A stretch of 64,000 nucleotides of DNA from positions 1 through 64,000 of the forward strand of contig CAWKLF010000006.1 in assembly GCA_963850425.1 (NCBI GenBank), in the 5' to 3' direction. Positions within the stretch are counted from its first letter, which is position 1, and each line of letters starts with the position of its first letter. The DNA comes from Gp1-AA133 sp963850425. GTDB lineage: Bacteria; Acidobacteriota; Terriglobia; Terriglobales; Acidobacteriaceae. Shown here in pieces: positions 15,378-24,442 of this stretch. The notes beneath the pieces are model-generated. The model did not search any database, was not told the DNA's origin, and was given only the letters and a program-made list of their open reading frames with translations. A program made the position numbers and the translations under genes.

Positions 15378-17093
15378 TTACTGAGAAGGAGTTCGTGGCA
15401 TCAAGCCAACTCGAGTTCGATTTGTTTTAGTTGCAGGGTCCAGCTTCGTGATCCGGAAACTGCGCACCTGCCCTGCCCGGCTCGACTCGGTTTTCGGCGC
15501 ACCTGTCGCGGGTCCGCTCTTCCACTTTGCGTTGAGCATGGCGCTCAGCGATTCCATATTTAAGGACGAAGAAGGGGCTGCCTCGGCTTTCCCCTGCCCA
15601 CCTTTCGAATTCAGACTGCAGTTTGCATGGACGCCTTCGCCTAACTCCACGCGTGCTTTGTCGCCAGAACTCTCCACCATGCGGCCCGTGACGATGTCTC
15701 CTTCTTTATGCTCCGCGATGTATTCATCCAGGCCACTGGGCACCAATTGCTTCATGCCCAGGCGTAGTTGGCGCTTTTCGTTATCAAGCGCGAGCACTTG
15801 CGCCTTGACCATCTGCCCGACGCGCAGCATGTCGGCGGGATGATTCAGGCGCTTCTCGGCGCTCATATCACTGATGTGCACCATGCCCTCGATACCTTCA
15901 GCGACCTGTATGAAAGCGCCGAACTTCTGCAGGTTTGTAACAGGCCCTTCGACCACAGATCCCACGGAGAGTTTCGTGCCGACATCAGCCCAGGGATCGC
16001 CAAGTGCCTGTTTCAAACCAAGAGAAATTCGATGTTCGGCAGGATTGACTGCAAGAACGACCGCATCGACCGTCTCGCCCGGTTTCACAACGTCACTGGC
16101 GATACGAACTTTCTTGGCCCACGACATTTCGGTCACGTGGATGAGACCTTCAATGCCGGGTTCCAGCTCCACGAAAGCACCGAACTCAACCACGCGCGTG
16201 ACCGTACCGCGAATGCGCTGGCCCACGCTGAACTTTTGTCCAACCGCGTCCCAGGGATGCGGTTGAAGCTGCTTCATCCCAACGGAAATCCGGCGTTTGT
16301 CGGAGTCGATCTTGAGGACCTTGGCCTCGACTTCTTGGCCGACGGTTAGCACATCGGCAGGCTGACTCACCCGGCTCCAACTAATATCGCTGACATGCAA
16401 GAGAGCATCGACTCCGCCGATGTCGACAAAGGCGCCATAGCTGGTCAGACTGCGCACCGCCCCACGCACCGCATCGCCCTCTTTGAGTTCCGAGTAGCGG
16501 CGATCTTTCACCGTGCGCTCTTCTTCCTCCGCGAGTGCGCGTCGATCGACAACGACGTCTTCATCTGCAACATCAAGCTTAATGATGCGGCAGCGGATCT
16601 CCTGACCGACCAGCTTTTCCATTTCGGCCGCATCGCGTGCGCCGGTGCGCGAGGCTGGCATGAAAGCCCGCACGCCCACATCCACACTCAACCCACCTTT
16701 AATGACACCGCTCACCGTGCCCACGATGGCAGCCTTTTCTGCGAAGGCGCGCTCGAGCGAGGACCAATCCTTGGGCTGCTCGGTGCGGAAACGAGTGAGC
16801 TCGTAATATCCCTCCGGGTCCCGGCCCTTTACTGATACGAGTACCTGGTCGCCGGGCTTGACGCTCTCCCCGGCACTCTGGAACGCGCTGATGGGAAGAA
16901 TTCCTTCGCTTTTGAAACCGATATCGAGAATGACGGAGTCGGCGGAAACTGTAATGACCGTGCCTTGGAGCTGCTTGCCAGCGTCTTTCGGCCTGCGCGA
17001 GCGGCTTTGCTCGAACTCGGTGAGAATCTCTTTAAAAGATTCGGTGGTCTCAGGAACATTTGCTTGGGATTCTGGGGTGTTTTCGTTCGCCAT
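15378..17093 (-). CDS. rpsA: 30S ribosomal protein S1
   Basis: S1 binds mRNA and helps the 30S subunit start translation on structured messages. The 571-residue protein has about six S1 (OB-fold) repeats starting near residues 42, 122, 208, 294, 381 and 467. Repeats 3-5 carry the typical YGAFVDIGG...GLLHVSD, FGAFVELEPGIEGLIHVTE and FGAFIQVAEGIEGMVHISD cores. The last repeat is divergent, and a Ser/Ala-rich tail follows, as is common outside proteobacteria. No strong Shine-Dalgarno is seen before the ATG, a feature also known for rpsA genes elsewhere. It is transcribed from its own promoter region between the HugZ-like gene and itself. Confidence 0.92.
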   Translation of the reverse strand: MANENTPESQANVPETTESFKEILTEFEQSRSRRPKDAGKQLQGTVITVSADSVILDIGFKSEGILPISAFQSAGESVKPGDQVLVSVKGRDPEGYYELTRFRTEQPKDWSSLERAFAEKAAIVGTVSGVIKGGLSVDVGVRAFMPASRTGARDAAEMEKLVGQEIRCRIIKLDVADEDVVVDRRALAEEEERTVKDRRYSELKEGDAVRGAVRSLTSYGAFVDIGGVDALLHVSDISWSRVSQPADVLTVGQEVEAKVLKIDSDKRRISVGMKQLQPHPWDAVGQKFSVGQRIRGTVTRVVEFGAFVELEPGIEGLIHVTEMSWAKKVRIASDVVKPGETVDAVVLAVNPAEHRISLGLKQALGDPWADVGTKLSVGSVVEGPVTNLQKFGAFIQVAEGIEGMVHISDMSAEKRLNHPADMLRVGQMVKAQVLALDNEKRQLRLGMKQLVPSGLDEYIAEHKEGDIVTGRMVESSGDKARVELGEGVHANCSLNSKGGQGKAEAAPSSSLNMESLSAMLNAKWKSGPATGAPKTESSRAGQVRSFRITKLDPATKTNRTRVGLMPRTPSQ

Positions 17094-17168
17094 TCGAATT
17101 TACGGCCTCACTCTTGCGGTTTAGGCAGGATACCATCAGCCGATTCCCTGCCCGCATGACCTTGGTGA

Positions 17169-17954
17169 CTAGCCTTGGCGTGCCTGCTGCACCATTTGGA
17201 CCAGAACTTCCCGTGTCTGCTGTGGATTGGAAACCTCGTGGAGAAAATTGATACGCGCGCCCCGCATCCGCTCCGGCGTCTTGAGGCGTACGTTGAAACC
17301 CAGGCGGTCGACTGCGGTCATCTTCGCTTCCTGCGCCTCTATGCCCGCGAAGGCTTTGGCCAAGAGCACAAGCGCATCGCTATGGTCATTATTCATGTGG
17401 CGAATGATTTCGGCGGCGGTGTCCGATAGTGGATCTGGCTGGGCTTGTCTGTACTGGGGAGCTTCGACCCAGCCCATCACCCCAAATCCACCCACATAAT
17501 AAAGATCGACAACATCCATCCGGTAGAAGTGAAAATCTTCAAAATCCACCCAGTATTTGCTGTTGCTGTGGCGCGCCAGGTAGAGCTCCCGCGCTTCAGC
17601 ACGATCGGACTCGGCAAGTCTTTGGGTGTTTCCAATGACCGTAACCCGCGAGGCGCCCAGCGGATCCTCGTTGGGTTGGAAGTCGGTAACCAGCAGACTC
17701 GAGCGCGGGTCGGCCTGCAAATTCTGCGTGTGCATCGCCATCGTGCTGATTAGGAATATCGGGCGTCCTTGGGGATCAAGCGCGTAGGGCATTACCGATC
17801 CGAAAGGAAAGCCTAGCTGCTTGCGTGACACGGTAGATAGGGTACCGACCCGCCCCAAATAGAGCTGGGTCCGGGTGCGCTCCGCAAAGTTGGGTTCGGG
17901 GATTGCCGGTCCCTGGGTGGCGGTGGCGGCATGCTTTCCGGGTAAAGAGGACAT
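17169..17954 (-). CDS. HugZ-like heme-utilization / pyridoxamine 5'-phosphate oxidase-family protein
   Basis: The 261-residue protein combines an N-terminal split-barrel FMN-binding fold (GTLSTVSRKQLGFPFGSVMPYALD, then PIFLISTMAMHTQNLQADPRSSLLV) with a C-terminal DUF2470 domain (IIRHMNNDHSDALVLLAKAF near residue 185). This arrangement defines the HugZ/HutZ family, which bind or degrade heme, and related plant and bacterial proteins. The HMNNDH motif contains a possible heme-ligand His. No heme uptake genes are nearby, so a role in heme or FMN redox chemistry is an inference. The stop lies 75 bases upstream of the rpsA start; the divergent histidine kinase begins about 155 bases away. Confidence 0.85.
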   Translation of the reverse strand: MSSLPGKHAATATQGPAIPEPNFAERTRTQLYLGRVGTLSTVSRKQLGFPFGSVMPYALDPQGRPIFLISTMAMHTQNLQADPRSSLLVTDFQPNEDPLGASRVTVIGNTQRLAESDRAEARELYLARHSNSKYWVDFEDFHFYRMDVVDLYYVGGFGVMGWVEAPQYRQAQPDPLSDTAAEIIRHMNNDHSDALVLLAKAFAGIEAQEAKMTAVDRLGFNVRLKTPERMRGARINFLHEVSNPQQTREVLVQMVQQARQG

Positions 17955-18108
17955 CGTTCGGCAAGTATAAATAACCCGCTCCCATCGTGCCGCTCATTGA
18001 CGAGGACCACACCGGCGTGCACTTGGACACTACTCGCTGGTAACTTGCCCGGTTTTCGAAGTGTTCGTAGACTCTGGGCACTGTTCCCTCCCCGCAGAAA
18101 GTGCCGTT

Positions 18109-21100
18109 ATGTCAAGGCTAGCTAAAGGTTTACTGGGAACCGGCCTGCTGGGGATCGGACTGCAGATCGTGTGTCTCACCGGGGCGGATCACCGTCTCAA
18201 TGCTGGTCTTGCTTCCAATTTCCTCGGCATATGCCTTGCCGTGTTAGCTACGAGCGCGATGCTGGTAGCTGCCCGCGCTCCCGACCGCTATGCCCGGTCT
18301 TTCTGGCGGCTCTTCGCAAGTGGATTTGCCCTGCTCACCGTTGCGGAACTGTTGGGGGCGTATTACGACAGCGCCTTACATGCCGACATTCACTCTGTCT
18401 GGCCGAGTGACGTCCTTTACTTCCTGGTCCCAGCCCCGATGGCGCTCGCTCTGTTTCTGCGCAGGAGAGCGCGGGGCGTGCAATACATTAATTGGATTCA
18501 GTGCTGCGACTTCCTGCAAGTTGGAGTTTTGACCACCGCTGCCTATCTCTATTGTTTTTATCTTCCGTCGCACTGGCGCGCGTCCGCGCAAGAAATCGAG
18601 AGGTTGCAGTGGGAGGTAGGGCTGGCTCGGGATGTGTTTCTCCTTCTGGCGTTCGGATTTCGGCTCACCTTCGCGCGTTCGAGAGTGGAATGGTCGCTAC
18701 TGACAAGGGCGGGAACTTTCCTGTTTCTCTTTTGCGCCGGCAGCGCGCTGTTCACTCGCCGGCAGATGTATCAGGGCCTCGATTCAGGAACCTTCTGGGA
18801 CTTGTGCTTTTCGTTACCTCTACTTGTAGCAATTGCAGGCGCGAGCACTTGGAAAGCGCCCGCACTGGCGCTATCGGAAGAGGAAGGTCTGGAAGCCAAA
18901 GTCGAGTCCTGGGGTTCACTTTGGATGTCAGTGCTGCTCCCGCTGGTTATTCTGGGAGTGGCCAGCCGTCTGGTACACGAACGACCGCTGCTCGCGACAA
19001 TCGTAGTCGTAGTCACGCTAGCCTTGTCTGGATCCCGCAGCCTGCTCACACATAGTCACGAACAGCAAACCACCTACGCAAGGGTGCAAGCCGAGAAGAA
19101 GTTCCGAATCCTCTTCGAGGATAATCCGCAGCCAACTTGTCTATATGACCCCACTAGTGGGAGGTTTCTCGAAGTCAACCGAGCCGCGACGGAAAAGTAC
19201 GGCTATCCGCGCGACGAATTTCTAAACCTTTCCATCGCGGACATATGCCCGGACTTGCCACCGGACAGAATCGCAGTTGCCCAACACGGGATCGAGGTCC
19301 GTGGCGAAGTCTGGAGGCAGCGGCGGAAGGATGGCAGTTTCCTCGAGGTCACTCTGTTCGCCCGCACGATTGAGTTTGAGGGCCGCTCTGCGCGCCTGGT
19401 TGTAACCCAGGACGTCACAGAGCGTAGGAGGTCCGAGCGTCTTCAGTCAGCGCTCTATCGGATCGCCGAAGTATCCACCACCGCGGGCGACCTGACCGAG
19501 ATGTATCCCGCGATTCACAGGATCGTGTCCCATTTGCTGGACGCCAGGAATTTCTATATTGCACTTCACGAGCCGGAAACCAACTCATTGACGTTTCCCT
19601 ACTTCGTTGACGAGTTCGATATGGCTCCCGCTTCACGACCGCTCCGAAAGGGCTTGACCGAATATGTATTGAGAACCGGCGAGCCTTTGTTGGCCACCGG
19701 CGAAAGATTAAACGAGCTGGCTGCGGCCGGTGAGGTGGAGCGTACCGGTTCTCCCGCGGATGACTGGCTCGGAGTCCCGCTTAAGACGGGAGACCAGACC
19801 TTCGGCGTTCTGGCGATTCAGCACTATGCGTCGCGGACAAGATTCGGCGCCCGGGAACGGGATGTTCTGACATTCGTTTCGCAACAGGTCGCGAACGCCA
19901 TCCAACGGAAGCGCAGTGAAGAAAAGCTCACGCGATCCGAATCGCGTTACCGGTCGCTGGTGCAGAGTGCGGTGGTGGGAATTTTTCGAGCTACGCGTGA
20001 CTGGCGGTTCCTCGAAGTGAATCCAGCGCTGGCCGTTATGCTGGGATACGCCTCTTCGAGCGAGTTTCTCGCGAACGGACAAGGAAACATTTTCCTGGAT
20101 CCCACGGCCAAGTCCGAGGTGCAAGTCAACTTCCTTCGCCGGGGCAAGTTTGAAAGTGTCGAGACGCACTGGCGGCGCAAGGATGGCTCGGTCATCACCG
20201 TGCGGCTCAGCGGCCGCGGCGTGCGTGACGAACGGGAGGGCACAGAAGTTTTCGAAGTCATCGTGGAGGATGTGACGGAACGAAAGGCCCTGGAGGATCA
20301 GCTGCGGCAGGCGCAAAAGATGGAAGCTGTCGGCAAGCTGGCAGGTGGAGTTGCGCATGATTTCAATAACCTGCTGACCGTGATCACCGGCTATACCCAG
20401 ATCTTGATGGACCAGCAATCTGAAAACGCGCAGGCTTCGCACTCGATTGAGCAGATTCTCAAGGCTGCCGATCGGGCCACCTCCTTGACCCGCCAGCTGC
20501 TCGCTTTCAGTCGTCGGCAGATGTTGCAGCCGCGGCTGGTCAGTCTAAACACGCTCATTCGCAATCTCGAGAAAATGCTGCACCCGCTCCTGGGAGAACG
20601 GATCCAGATTGTGGTTCGCGCTTCTGCGAATCTGGGCGCCGTCCGAGCCGATCCCGGGCAACTCGAACATATCTTGGTGAATCTGGCTGTCAATGCCCGA
20701 GATGCCATGCCGCGCGGGGGAACGATCACGGTCGAGACCGCGAACGCCGATTTAACCGAAGCGTTCAGTCGCACCCACCCCGGAGCACTGGCCGGACAGT
20801 ACGTTATGTTGTCGGTACGAGACACCGGAACCGGGATCAACGAACATACTCTCCCTCATATCTTCGAACCTTTCTTTACGACCAAAGAGCCGGGCAAAGG
20901 GACTGGTCTCGGGCTGTCTATGGTCTACGGCATTGTGAAACAGAGTGGGGGCTACATTACGGTCGATAGCGAGGTGGGAGCTGGGGCGACGTTCCGCATC
21001 TACCTTCCTCGAGTCAATGAGACCGAAGAATTGCAGCCGCTTGAAGCAAAGCCTGCGGCGCGGGAAGCAGGTTCCGGAACTATCCTGCTAGTCGAAGATG

Positions 21101-21465
21101 AAGACGCCGTGCGCAGTCTGGTCGAGACCATACTCACTTCCGATGGCTACAGGGTTCTGGTCGCTGAGTCGCCTGAGCAGGCGACCGGCATTTGCCGTGC
21201 TTTCCCCGGGACAATCGATGTATTGCTCACCGACGTGGTGATGCCGGATATGAGCGGGCCAGAATTGGCGGAAAGACTGCTTGGGCTGCGTTCAGGACTA
21301 AGAGTGGTATACATGTCTGGTTATGCGGGTGAGCACCTCGATGAGCAGGGCGTGAACGCCGAGGGTGCTTCCCTGCTCCAAAAGCCCTTCACGGCGGCAG
21401 TTTTGGAAGAAAAGATCCGACAAGCCCTCAACCCCTCCATGACGTCGCAATCCTTGCTGGAATAA
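18109..21465 (+). CDS. Membrane-bound hybrid sensor histidine kinase (PAS-GAF-PAS-HisKA-HATPase-REC)
   Basis: About 1,118 residues. The first 330 form eight or more membrane helices (a MASE-like sensor). Then come PAS 1 (FRILFEDNPQPTCLYDPTSG near residue 340), a GAF domain (LYRIAEVSTTAGDLTEMYPA), PAS 2 (YRSLVQSAVVGIFRATRDW), the HisKA phospho-His motif GGVAHDFNNLLTVITGY, an HATPase domain with GLGLSMVYGIVKQSGG, and a C-terminal receiver (TILLVEDEDAVRS, DVVMPDMSGP, LLQKPF). This is a complete hybrid kinase. No response regulator or output gene is adjacent, so its target is unknown. The ATG at 18109 is chosen; a GTG 48 bases upstream is also possible, as neither has a strong ribosome binding site. 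Confidence 0.9.
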   Translation: MSRLAKGLLGTGLLGIGLQIVCLTGADHRLNAGLASNFLGICLAVLATSAMLVAARAPDRYARSFWRLFASGFALLTVAELLGAYYDSALHADIHSVWPSDVLYFLVPAPMALALFLRRRARGVQYINWIQCCDFLQVGVLTTAAYLYCFYLPSHWRASAQEIERLQWEVGLARDVFLLLAFGFRLTFARSRVEWSLLTRAGTFLFLFCAGSALFTRRQMYQGLDSGTFWDLCFSLPLLVAIAGASTWKAPALALSEEEGLEAKVESWGSLWMSVLLPLVILGVASRLVHERPLLATIVVVVTLALSGSRSLLTHSHEQQTTYARVQAEKKFRILFEDNPQPTCLYDPTSGRFLEVNRAATEKYGYPRDEFLNLSIADICPDLPPDRIAVAQHGIEVRGEVWRQRRKDGSFLEVTLFARTIEFEGRSARLVVTQDVTERRRSERLQSALYRIAEVSTTAGDLTEMYPAIHRIVSHLLDARNFYIALHEPETNSLTFPYFVDEFDMAPASRPLRKGLTEYVLRTGEPLLATGERLNELAAAGEVERTGSPADDWLGVPLKTGDQTFGVLAIQHYASRTRFGARERDVLTFVSQQVANAIQRKRSEEKLTRSESRYRSLVQSAVVGIFRATRDWRFLEVNPALAVMLGYASSSEFLANGQGNIFLDPTAKSEVQVNFLRRGKFESVETHWRRKDGSVITVRLSGRGVRDEREGTEVFEVIVEDVTERKALEDQLRQAQKMEAVGKLAGGVAHDFNNLLTVITGYTQILMDQQSENAQASHSIEQILKAADRATSLTRQLLAFSRRQMLQPRLVSLNTLIRNLEKMLHPLLGERIQIVVRASANLGAVRADPGQLEHILVNLAVNARDAMPRGGTITVETANADLTEAFSRTHPGALAGQYVMLSVRDTGTGINEHTLPHIFEPFFTTKEPGKGTGLGLSMVYGIVKQSGGYITVDSEVGAGATFRIYLPRVNETEELQPLEAKPAAREAGSGTILLVEDEDAVRSLVETILTSDGYRVLVAESPEQATGICRAFPGTIDVLLTDVVMPDMSGPELAERLLGLRSGLRVVYMSGYAGEHLDEQGVNAEGASLLQKPFTAAVLEEKIRQALNPSMTSQSLLE

Positions 21466-21847
21466 TCAGCGATCGAATCCTCGACGGCTCTTCATTGTTG
21501 GGGTACGTAAATGCTTCTCGTACGGTGCCCCTTTACTATCTATTCAGCCAATGATGGAGAACTTTTAGTTTCGCGTGCCAGATTCTGCTGTGGTTGAAGT
21601 GACTAAGGTGTTCACTGTATGCCGCAAAGGTTTGGGTCCAGTGTGCATATGTTTGCATCTCTTGATGGCCCACTGGTGGCAAGAAATCTTCTAATCCTAA
21701 GAAAATAATAGGGCGGATGGACTGGTTACCTTTGGCACCATAGATGCACTCCTTAGTAACCCAGCCGTGTCTGTGTATATAGGGACGGGGTCTCGATCCC
21801 CCGAGATAGAGATGTGGGTTAGCTCAAGTGGGTTCAGGAGGGTAGTT
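21466..21847 (+). other. Promoter/leader region of the PEP-CTERM gene
   Basis: No gene is seen. The region contains the sigma-54-type promoter at 21733-21748 and a leader with two mutually exclusive small hairpins near 21786-21806 (CGGGG/CCCCG and TCTCG/CGAGA). Confidence 0.5.
21733..21748 (+). promoter_or_regulatory. Sigma-54 (RpoN)-type promoter
   Basis: TGGCAC-N5-ATGCA matches the -24/-12 consensus (TGGCAC-N5-TTGCA) at all but one position, with the correct spacing of 12 bases between the GG and GC doublets. The predicted transcript start is about 90 bases before the PEP-CTERM gene ATG. In other bacteria PEP-CTERM genes are controlled by RpoN with PrsK/PrsR (established), which fits. Confidence 0.6.
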
Positions 21848-22429
21848 ATGAGGCGAGTACTTATTTTGGCGGTGCTGGCGCTGGCGTTGCCATTAATGGC
21901 TTATGCCGACAGCAGCATCGACGTGTCAAATTCGGGCGGCACCATAACCGGTAACGCGTCAGGTTTGTCCCTTACGGGTTCGACGCTCTTCAAGTTTGGT
22001 TCTGCAGTGGGTTTGAACCTCGGGACTGTGAGCTTTACGACGGGGGCCTTCACCAGCGGCAACGCTCAAAACGGTGGAACACTGGCAGCCGGAGGGTCTT
22101 TCAACATCACGGGTAACGGCACGAACGGCGTTCCCAACGGCGTAATTTTCAATGGCAGTTTCAGTTCTGACGCGACCTGGACGCTGGTAACCCTTGCGAA
22201 TGGAACTCACAACTACATTCTCCACGGTGCCATCGTGGACTCCAGCGGGCATGTTGGGGCGACCACGCAGATCAGCGTTAATACTGGAAAGGGTCTTTTC
22301 AATGGCTCGATCACTCTATCGAGCGGCGACACCAACCTTTCCGTCCCGGAGCCGGGCACGCTGGGCCTTCTCGGAACAGGCCTGATTGGAATCGCCGGAT
22401 TGATGCGCCGCAAATTCTGGGCGAAATAA
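21848..22429 (+). CDS. PEP-CTERM sorted exported protein
   Basis: A 193-residue secreted protein. It has a signal peptide (MRRVLILAVLALALPLMAYADSS), a Gly/Ser/Thr/Asn-rich beta-like middle and a PEP-CTERM sorting signal at the end: VPEPGTLGLLGTGLIGIAGL, then a basic tail (MRRKFWAK). PEP-CTERM proteins are processed by exosortase and linked to extracellular polysaccharide in soil bacteria. The ATG at 21848 has GGAGGG 6 bases upstream. Upstream is a sigma-54-type promoter, downstream an intrinsic terminator. No exosortase or polysaccharide gene lies in the window. The middle region does not match a named domain. Confidence 0.92.
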   Translation: MRRVLILAVLALALPLMAYADSSIDVSNSGGTITGNASGLSLTGSTLFKFGSAVGLNLGTVSFTTGAFTSGNAQNGGTLAAGGSFNITGNGTNGVPNGVIFNGSFSSDATWTLVTLANGTHNYILHGAIVDSSGHVGATTQISVNTGKGLFNGSITLSSGDTNLSVPEPGTLGLLGTGLIGIAGLMRRKFWAK

Positions 22430-22444
22430 ATCGGCTACAGCTAG

Positions 22445-22480
22445 AAGGCCCCATTGCGCATGGGGCCTTTTACTTTTTTG
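22445..22480 (+). terminator. Intrinsic terminator after the PEP-CTERM gene
   Basis: AAGGCCCCA (22445-22453) pairs with TGGGGCCTT (22461-22469) around a 7-base loop and is followed by a T-rich run. Confidence 0.85.
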
Positions 22481-22699
22481 TGCGCGTTCTCGACGTTAGG
22501 ATATCCTTGCGACGAAGTAACCTCTCTTCGAGTTCCGGTTCACCCCGAACTTCGAAACCTGTAGTCAATTGAATACAAACAGTCTTCCGTTGTAGCCTGC
22601 ATCTCCTTGCGGGGTCACAGGTTACTGCCGTAACCCGCCATAGGGGTTTCGCATTGACCCCTCTCGCCTCGGACCATAAATTCGCCTGCAGGGGGTTGT

Positions 22700-22966
22700 A
22701 TGAAGGACATCCATGAGGTTTTGCGCCGTAAGCAGGCCAAGTACGCGCAGCTGGCCAAGCAGATCGAAGCCCTGCAGCAGGCCGCCGAAAAGCTTCGGGA
22801 AGTTGCGCCCTTACTAGCCGAAAATGAAGAGGACGACAATGTTGTGCTGGCCGAGATGGACGATGAGGCCTCTCAGCCCGCTGCCATGGCAGCTAAGGCT
22901 TCAGCGTCACAAGGAAGCCCCGCGCCGACGAAATCGGGCCGTCCTGTGGCTCCGCGCTGGCCGTAG
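22700..22966 (+). CDS. Small coiled-coil hypothetical protein
   Basis: An 88-residue protein. The first 45 residues form a likely coiled coil (EVLRRKQAKYAQLAKQIEAL, then QAAEKLREVAPLLAENEEDD). The rest is Ala/Ser/Pro-rich and probably disordered. A GGGGG-containing site lies about 5 bases before the ATG. Short proteins of this type occur upstream of regulators in related bacteria, but no family name is recognised. It precedes the REC-PilZ gene by 27 bases in the same orientation, suggesting co-expression and perhaps a common function. Confidence 0.6.
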   Translation: MKDIHEVLRRKQAKYAQLAKQIEALQQAAEKLREVAPLLAENEEDDNVVLAEMDDEASQPAAMAAKASASQGSPAPTKSGRPVAPRWP

Positions 22967-22993
22967 ACGCACTGTTTTGATACAGGTTGCAGT

Positions 22994-24127
22994 ATGACTC
23001 TTCAGACACTGCTTGTAACAAAAGACGATGATTCGGCGGAACTTCTCTGCCGCGTGCTGGCAGGTTTTGCCGTGGCGGTGGAACGCTTCAGCGAACTCGA
23101 GATCGCCCTGCAACGTCTGGGGGAGCAGCGCTTTGACGGGTTGATTGTCGATTTTGACGAACCCGAGACCGCGCACCCGCTTCTGCAGGCTGCTTTTCTA
23201 AAGCCGGGCGCTCTGATCACCATGGCATTGTTGAGCGATGAGCGGAACGTGCGCGAGACTTTGCACAGCGGAGCCAAATTCATCATTCACAAGCCTGTGG
23301 TGGCGGAACAAGCCGCCGCAACGCTGCGTGCAGTCACTGCCATGCTCCGGCGGGAGCGTCGCCGATCATTTCGCGTCCCGGTGCAGGCTCCCGTGCAAAT
23401 CAGCATTCAGGGCGGCGAGCCGTTGGAAGGCATCATGCTTGACCTCAGCCAGACCGGCATGGACGTCTTGGCCGCTCAGCCCCTCCTGCCTGCGGCACTG
23501 ATCGGCTTACGGTTTACCCTGCCTGACGGAAGCGCGGAGATTGACGCTCATGCGGAAGTAGCCTGGGCCAATCCAAATGGGCAATCGGGTGTGCGCTTTC
23601 TTGATCTTTCCGAAAGTCACGTCGAACACCTGAAAGCCTGGCTGTTGACGAATACGCCCGACGTCCCGCTTGAGGAAGCTGACCCCGTCTCGGTTTGCAA
23701 GCTGACGGACCTGAGCCTTGGTGGCTGCTATGTCGAAACGGAATCGCCTTTTCCTGAGCAGGCTCTCGTCGATCTGTGCTTGAGAGCCGGAGGCATGGAG
23801 ATTCACGCTGACGGCATGGTGAGAGTCATGCACCCAGGATCGGGCATGGGGGTTGAGTTCCCGAGTCGAACGACTGAGCAGCGCGAGACCGTCGCACACT
23901 TTATCGAGTTCCTTACAAGCAGACCGGGTACGCTTCCAGAGCTGCTGATCTCGCCAAAATTACTGGTGGCGGATGAGAATCAGTTTGCGACCGCTGGCAC
24001 CGCCGGCGAGGAACATTTGGAAGATCCTCTTCTGGACCTGCTCCGGGGCGCTCAATCTCTATCCAAGGATCAGTTCCTGGCGGAACTCCATCGCCAGCGC
24101 AATTCAGAAGCTGTCGCTTCCTCGTAG
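22994..24127 (+). CDS. Response regulator-like protein with two PilZ domains
   Basis: The 377-residue protein has an N-terminal receiver-like domain (about residues 1-120). It retains the acid pair in KDDDSAELL, an Asp in IVDFDEPE and the Lys in FIIHKPVV. PilZ 1 starts at about residue 122 (RRERRRSFRVPVQAPVQI, with RxxxR, then LDLSQTGMDV). PilZ 2 spans about 225-310 (TDLSLGGCYVET). PilZ domains bind cyclic di-GMP through RxxxR and (D/N)xSxxG motifs. The first domain has both; the second keeps only LSLGG. The protein may couple phosphorylation and c-di-GMP signals for motility, polysaccharide or adhesion. Confidence 0.85.
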   Translation: MTLQTLLVTKDDDSAELLCRVLAGFAVAVERFSELEIALQRLGEQRFDGLIVDFDEPETAHPLLQAAFLKPGALITMALLSDERNVRETLHSGAKFIIHKPVVAEQAAATLRAVTAMLRRERRRSFRVPVQAPVQISIQGGEPLEGIMLDLSQTGMDVLAAQPLLPAALIGLRFTLPDGSAEIDAHAEVAWANPNGQSGVRFLDLSESHVEHLKAWLLTNTPDVPLEEADPVSVCKLTDLSLGGCYVETESPFPEQALVDLCLRAGGMEIHADGMVRVMHPGSGMGVEFPSRTTEQRETVAHFIEFLTSRPGTLPELLISPKLLVADENQFATAGTAGEEHLEDPLLDLLRGAQSLSKDQFLAELHRQRNSEAVASS

Positions 24128-24442
24128 GCCAAGTACTTCTCTCGCGATGCCCCCATCGCACAGCTGTCACCCACGACAAACTTTCGTATCACAAAAGACT
24201 CATGAAGTCTGAGCCACGTCCCTGGATCAGGCCTATGAGTCCCTGTGGTCTGTCCGTCTGTCCACCTCAATGCCGTGAAGCTACCCAAGTGTTACGAAGA
24301 AGTTGCAGAACGGTGAGTTCTCCATAAAAGTTGGCGGGCTGCAGGGAGCACATTCCTCACCTGCCCGCGTGATGTGCATCACTGTCTAGCTGTACAGGAC
24401 GTCGTAGCGTGGGACTAGCCAGTGAATGTGCGGGAGGTGACC
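24128..24442 (+). other. Promoter region of the USP gene
   Basis: No gene is seen. The region holds the CRP/FNR-like site at 24369-24382; its centre is 67 bases upstream of the ATG at 24443. Confidence 0.5.
24369..24382. promoter_or_regulatory. CRP/FNR-family operator (GTGAT-N4-ATCAC)
   Basis: GTGATGTGCATCAC is a palindrome with the GTGA-N6-TCAC core. It sits 67 bases (centre to ATG) upstream of the universal stress gene, a usual target of such regulators. Confidence 0.6.
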
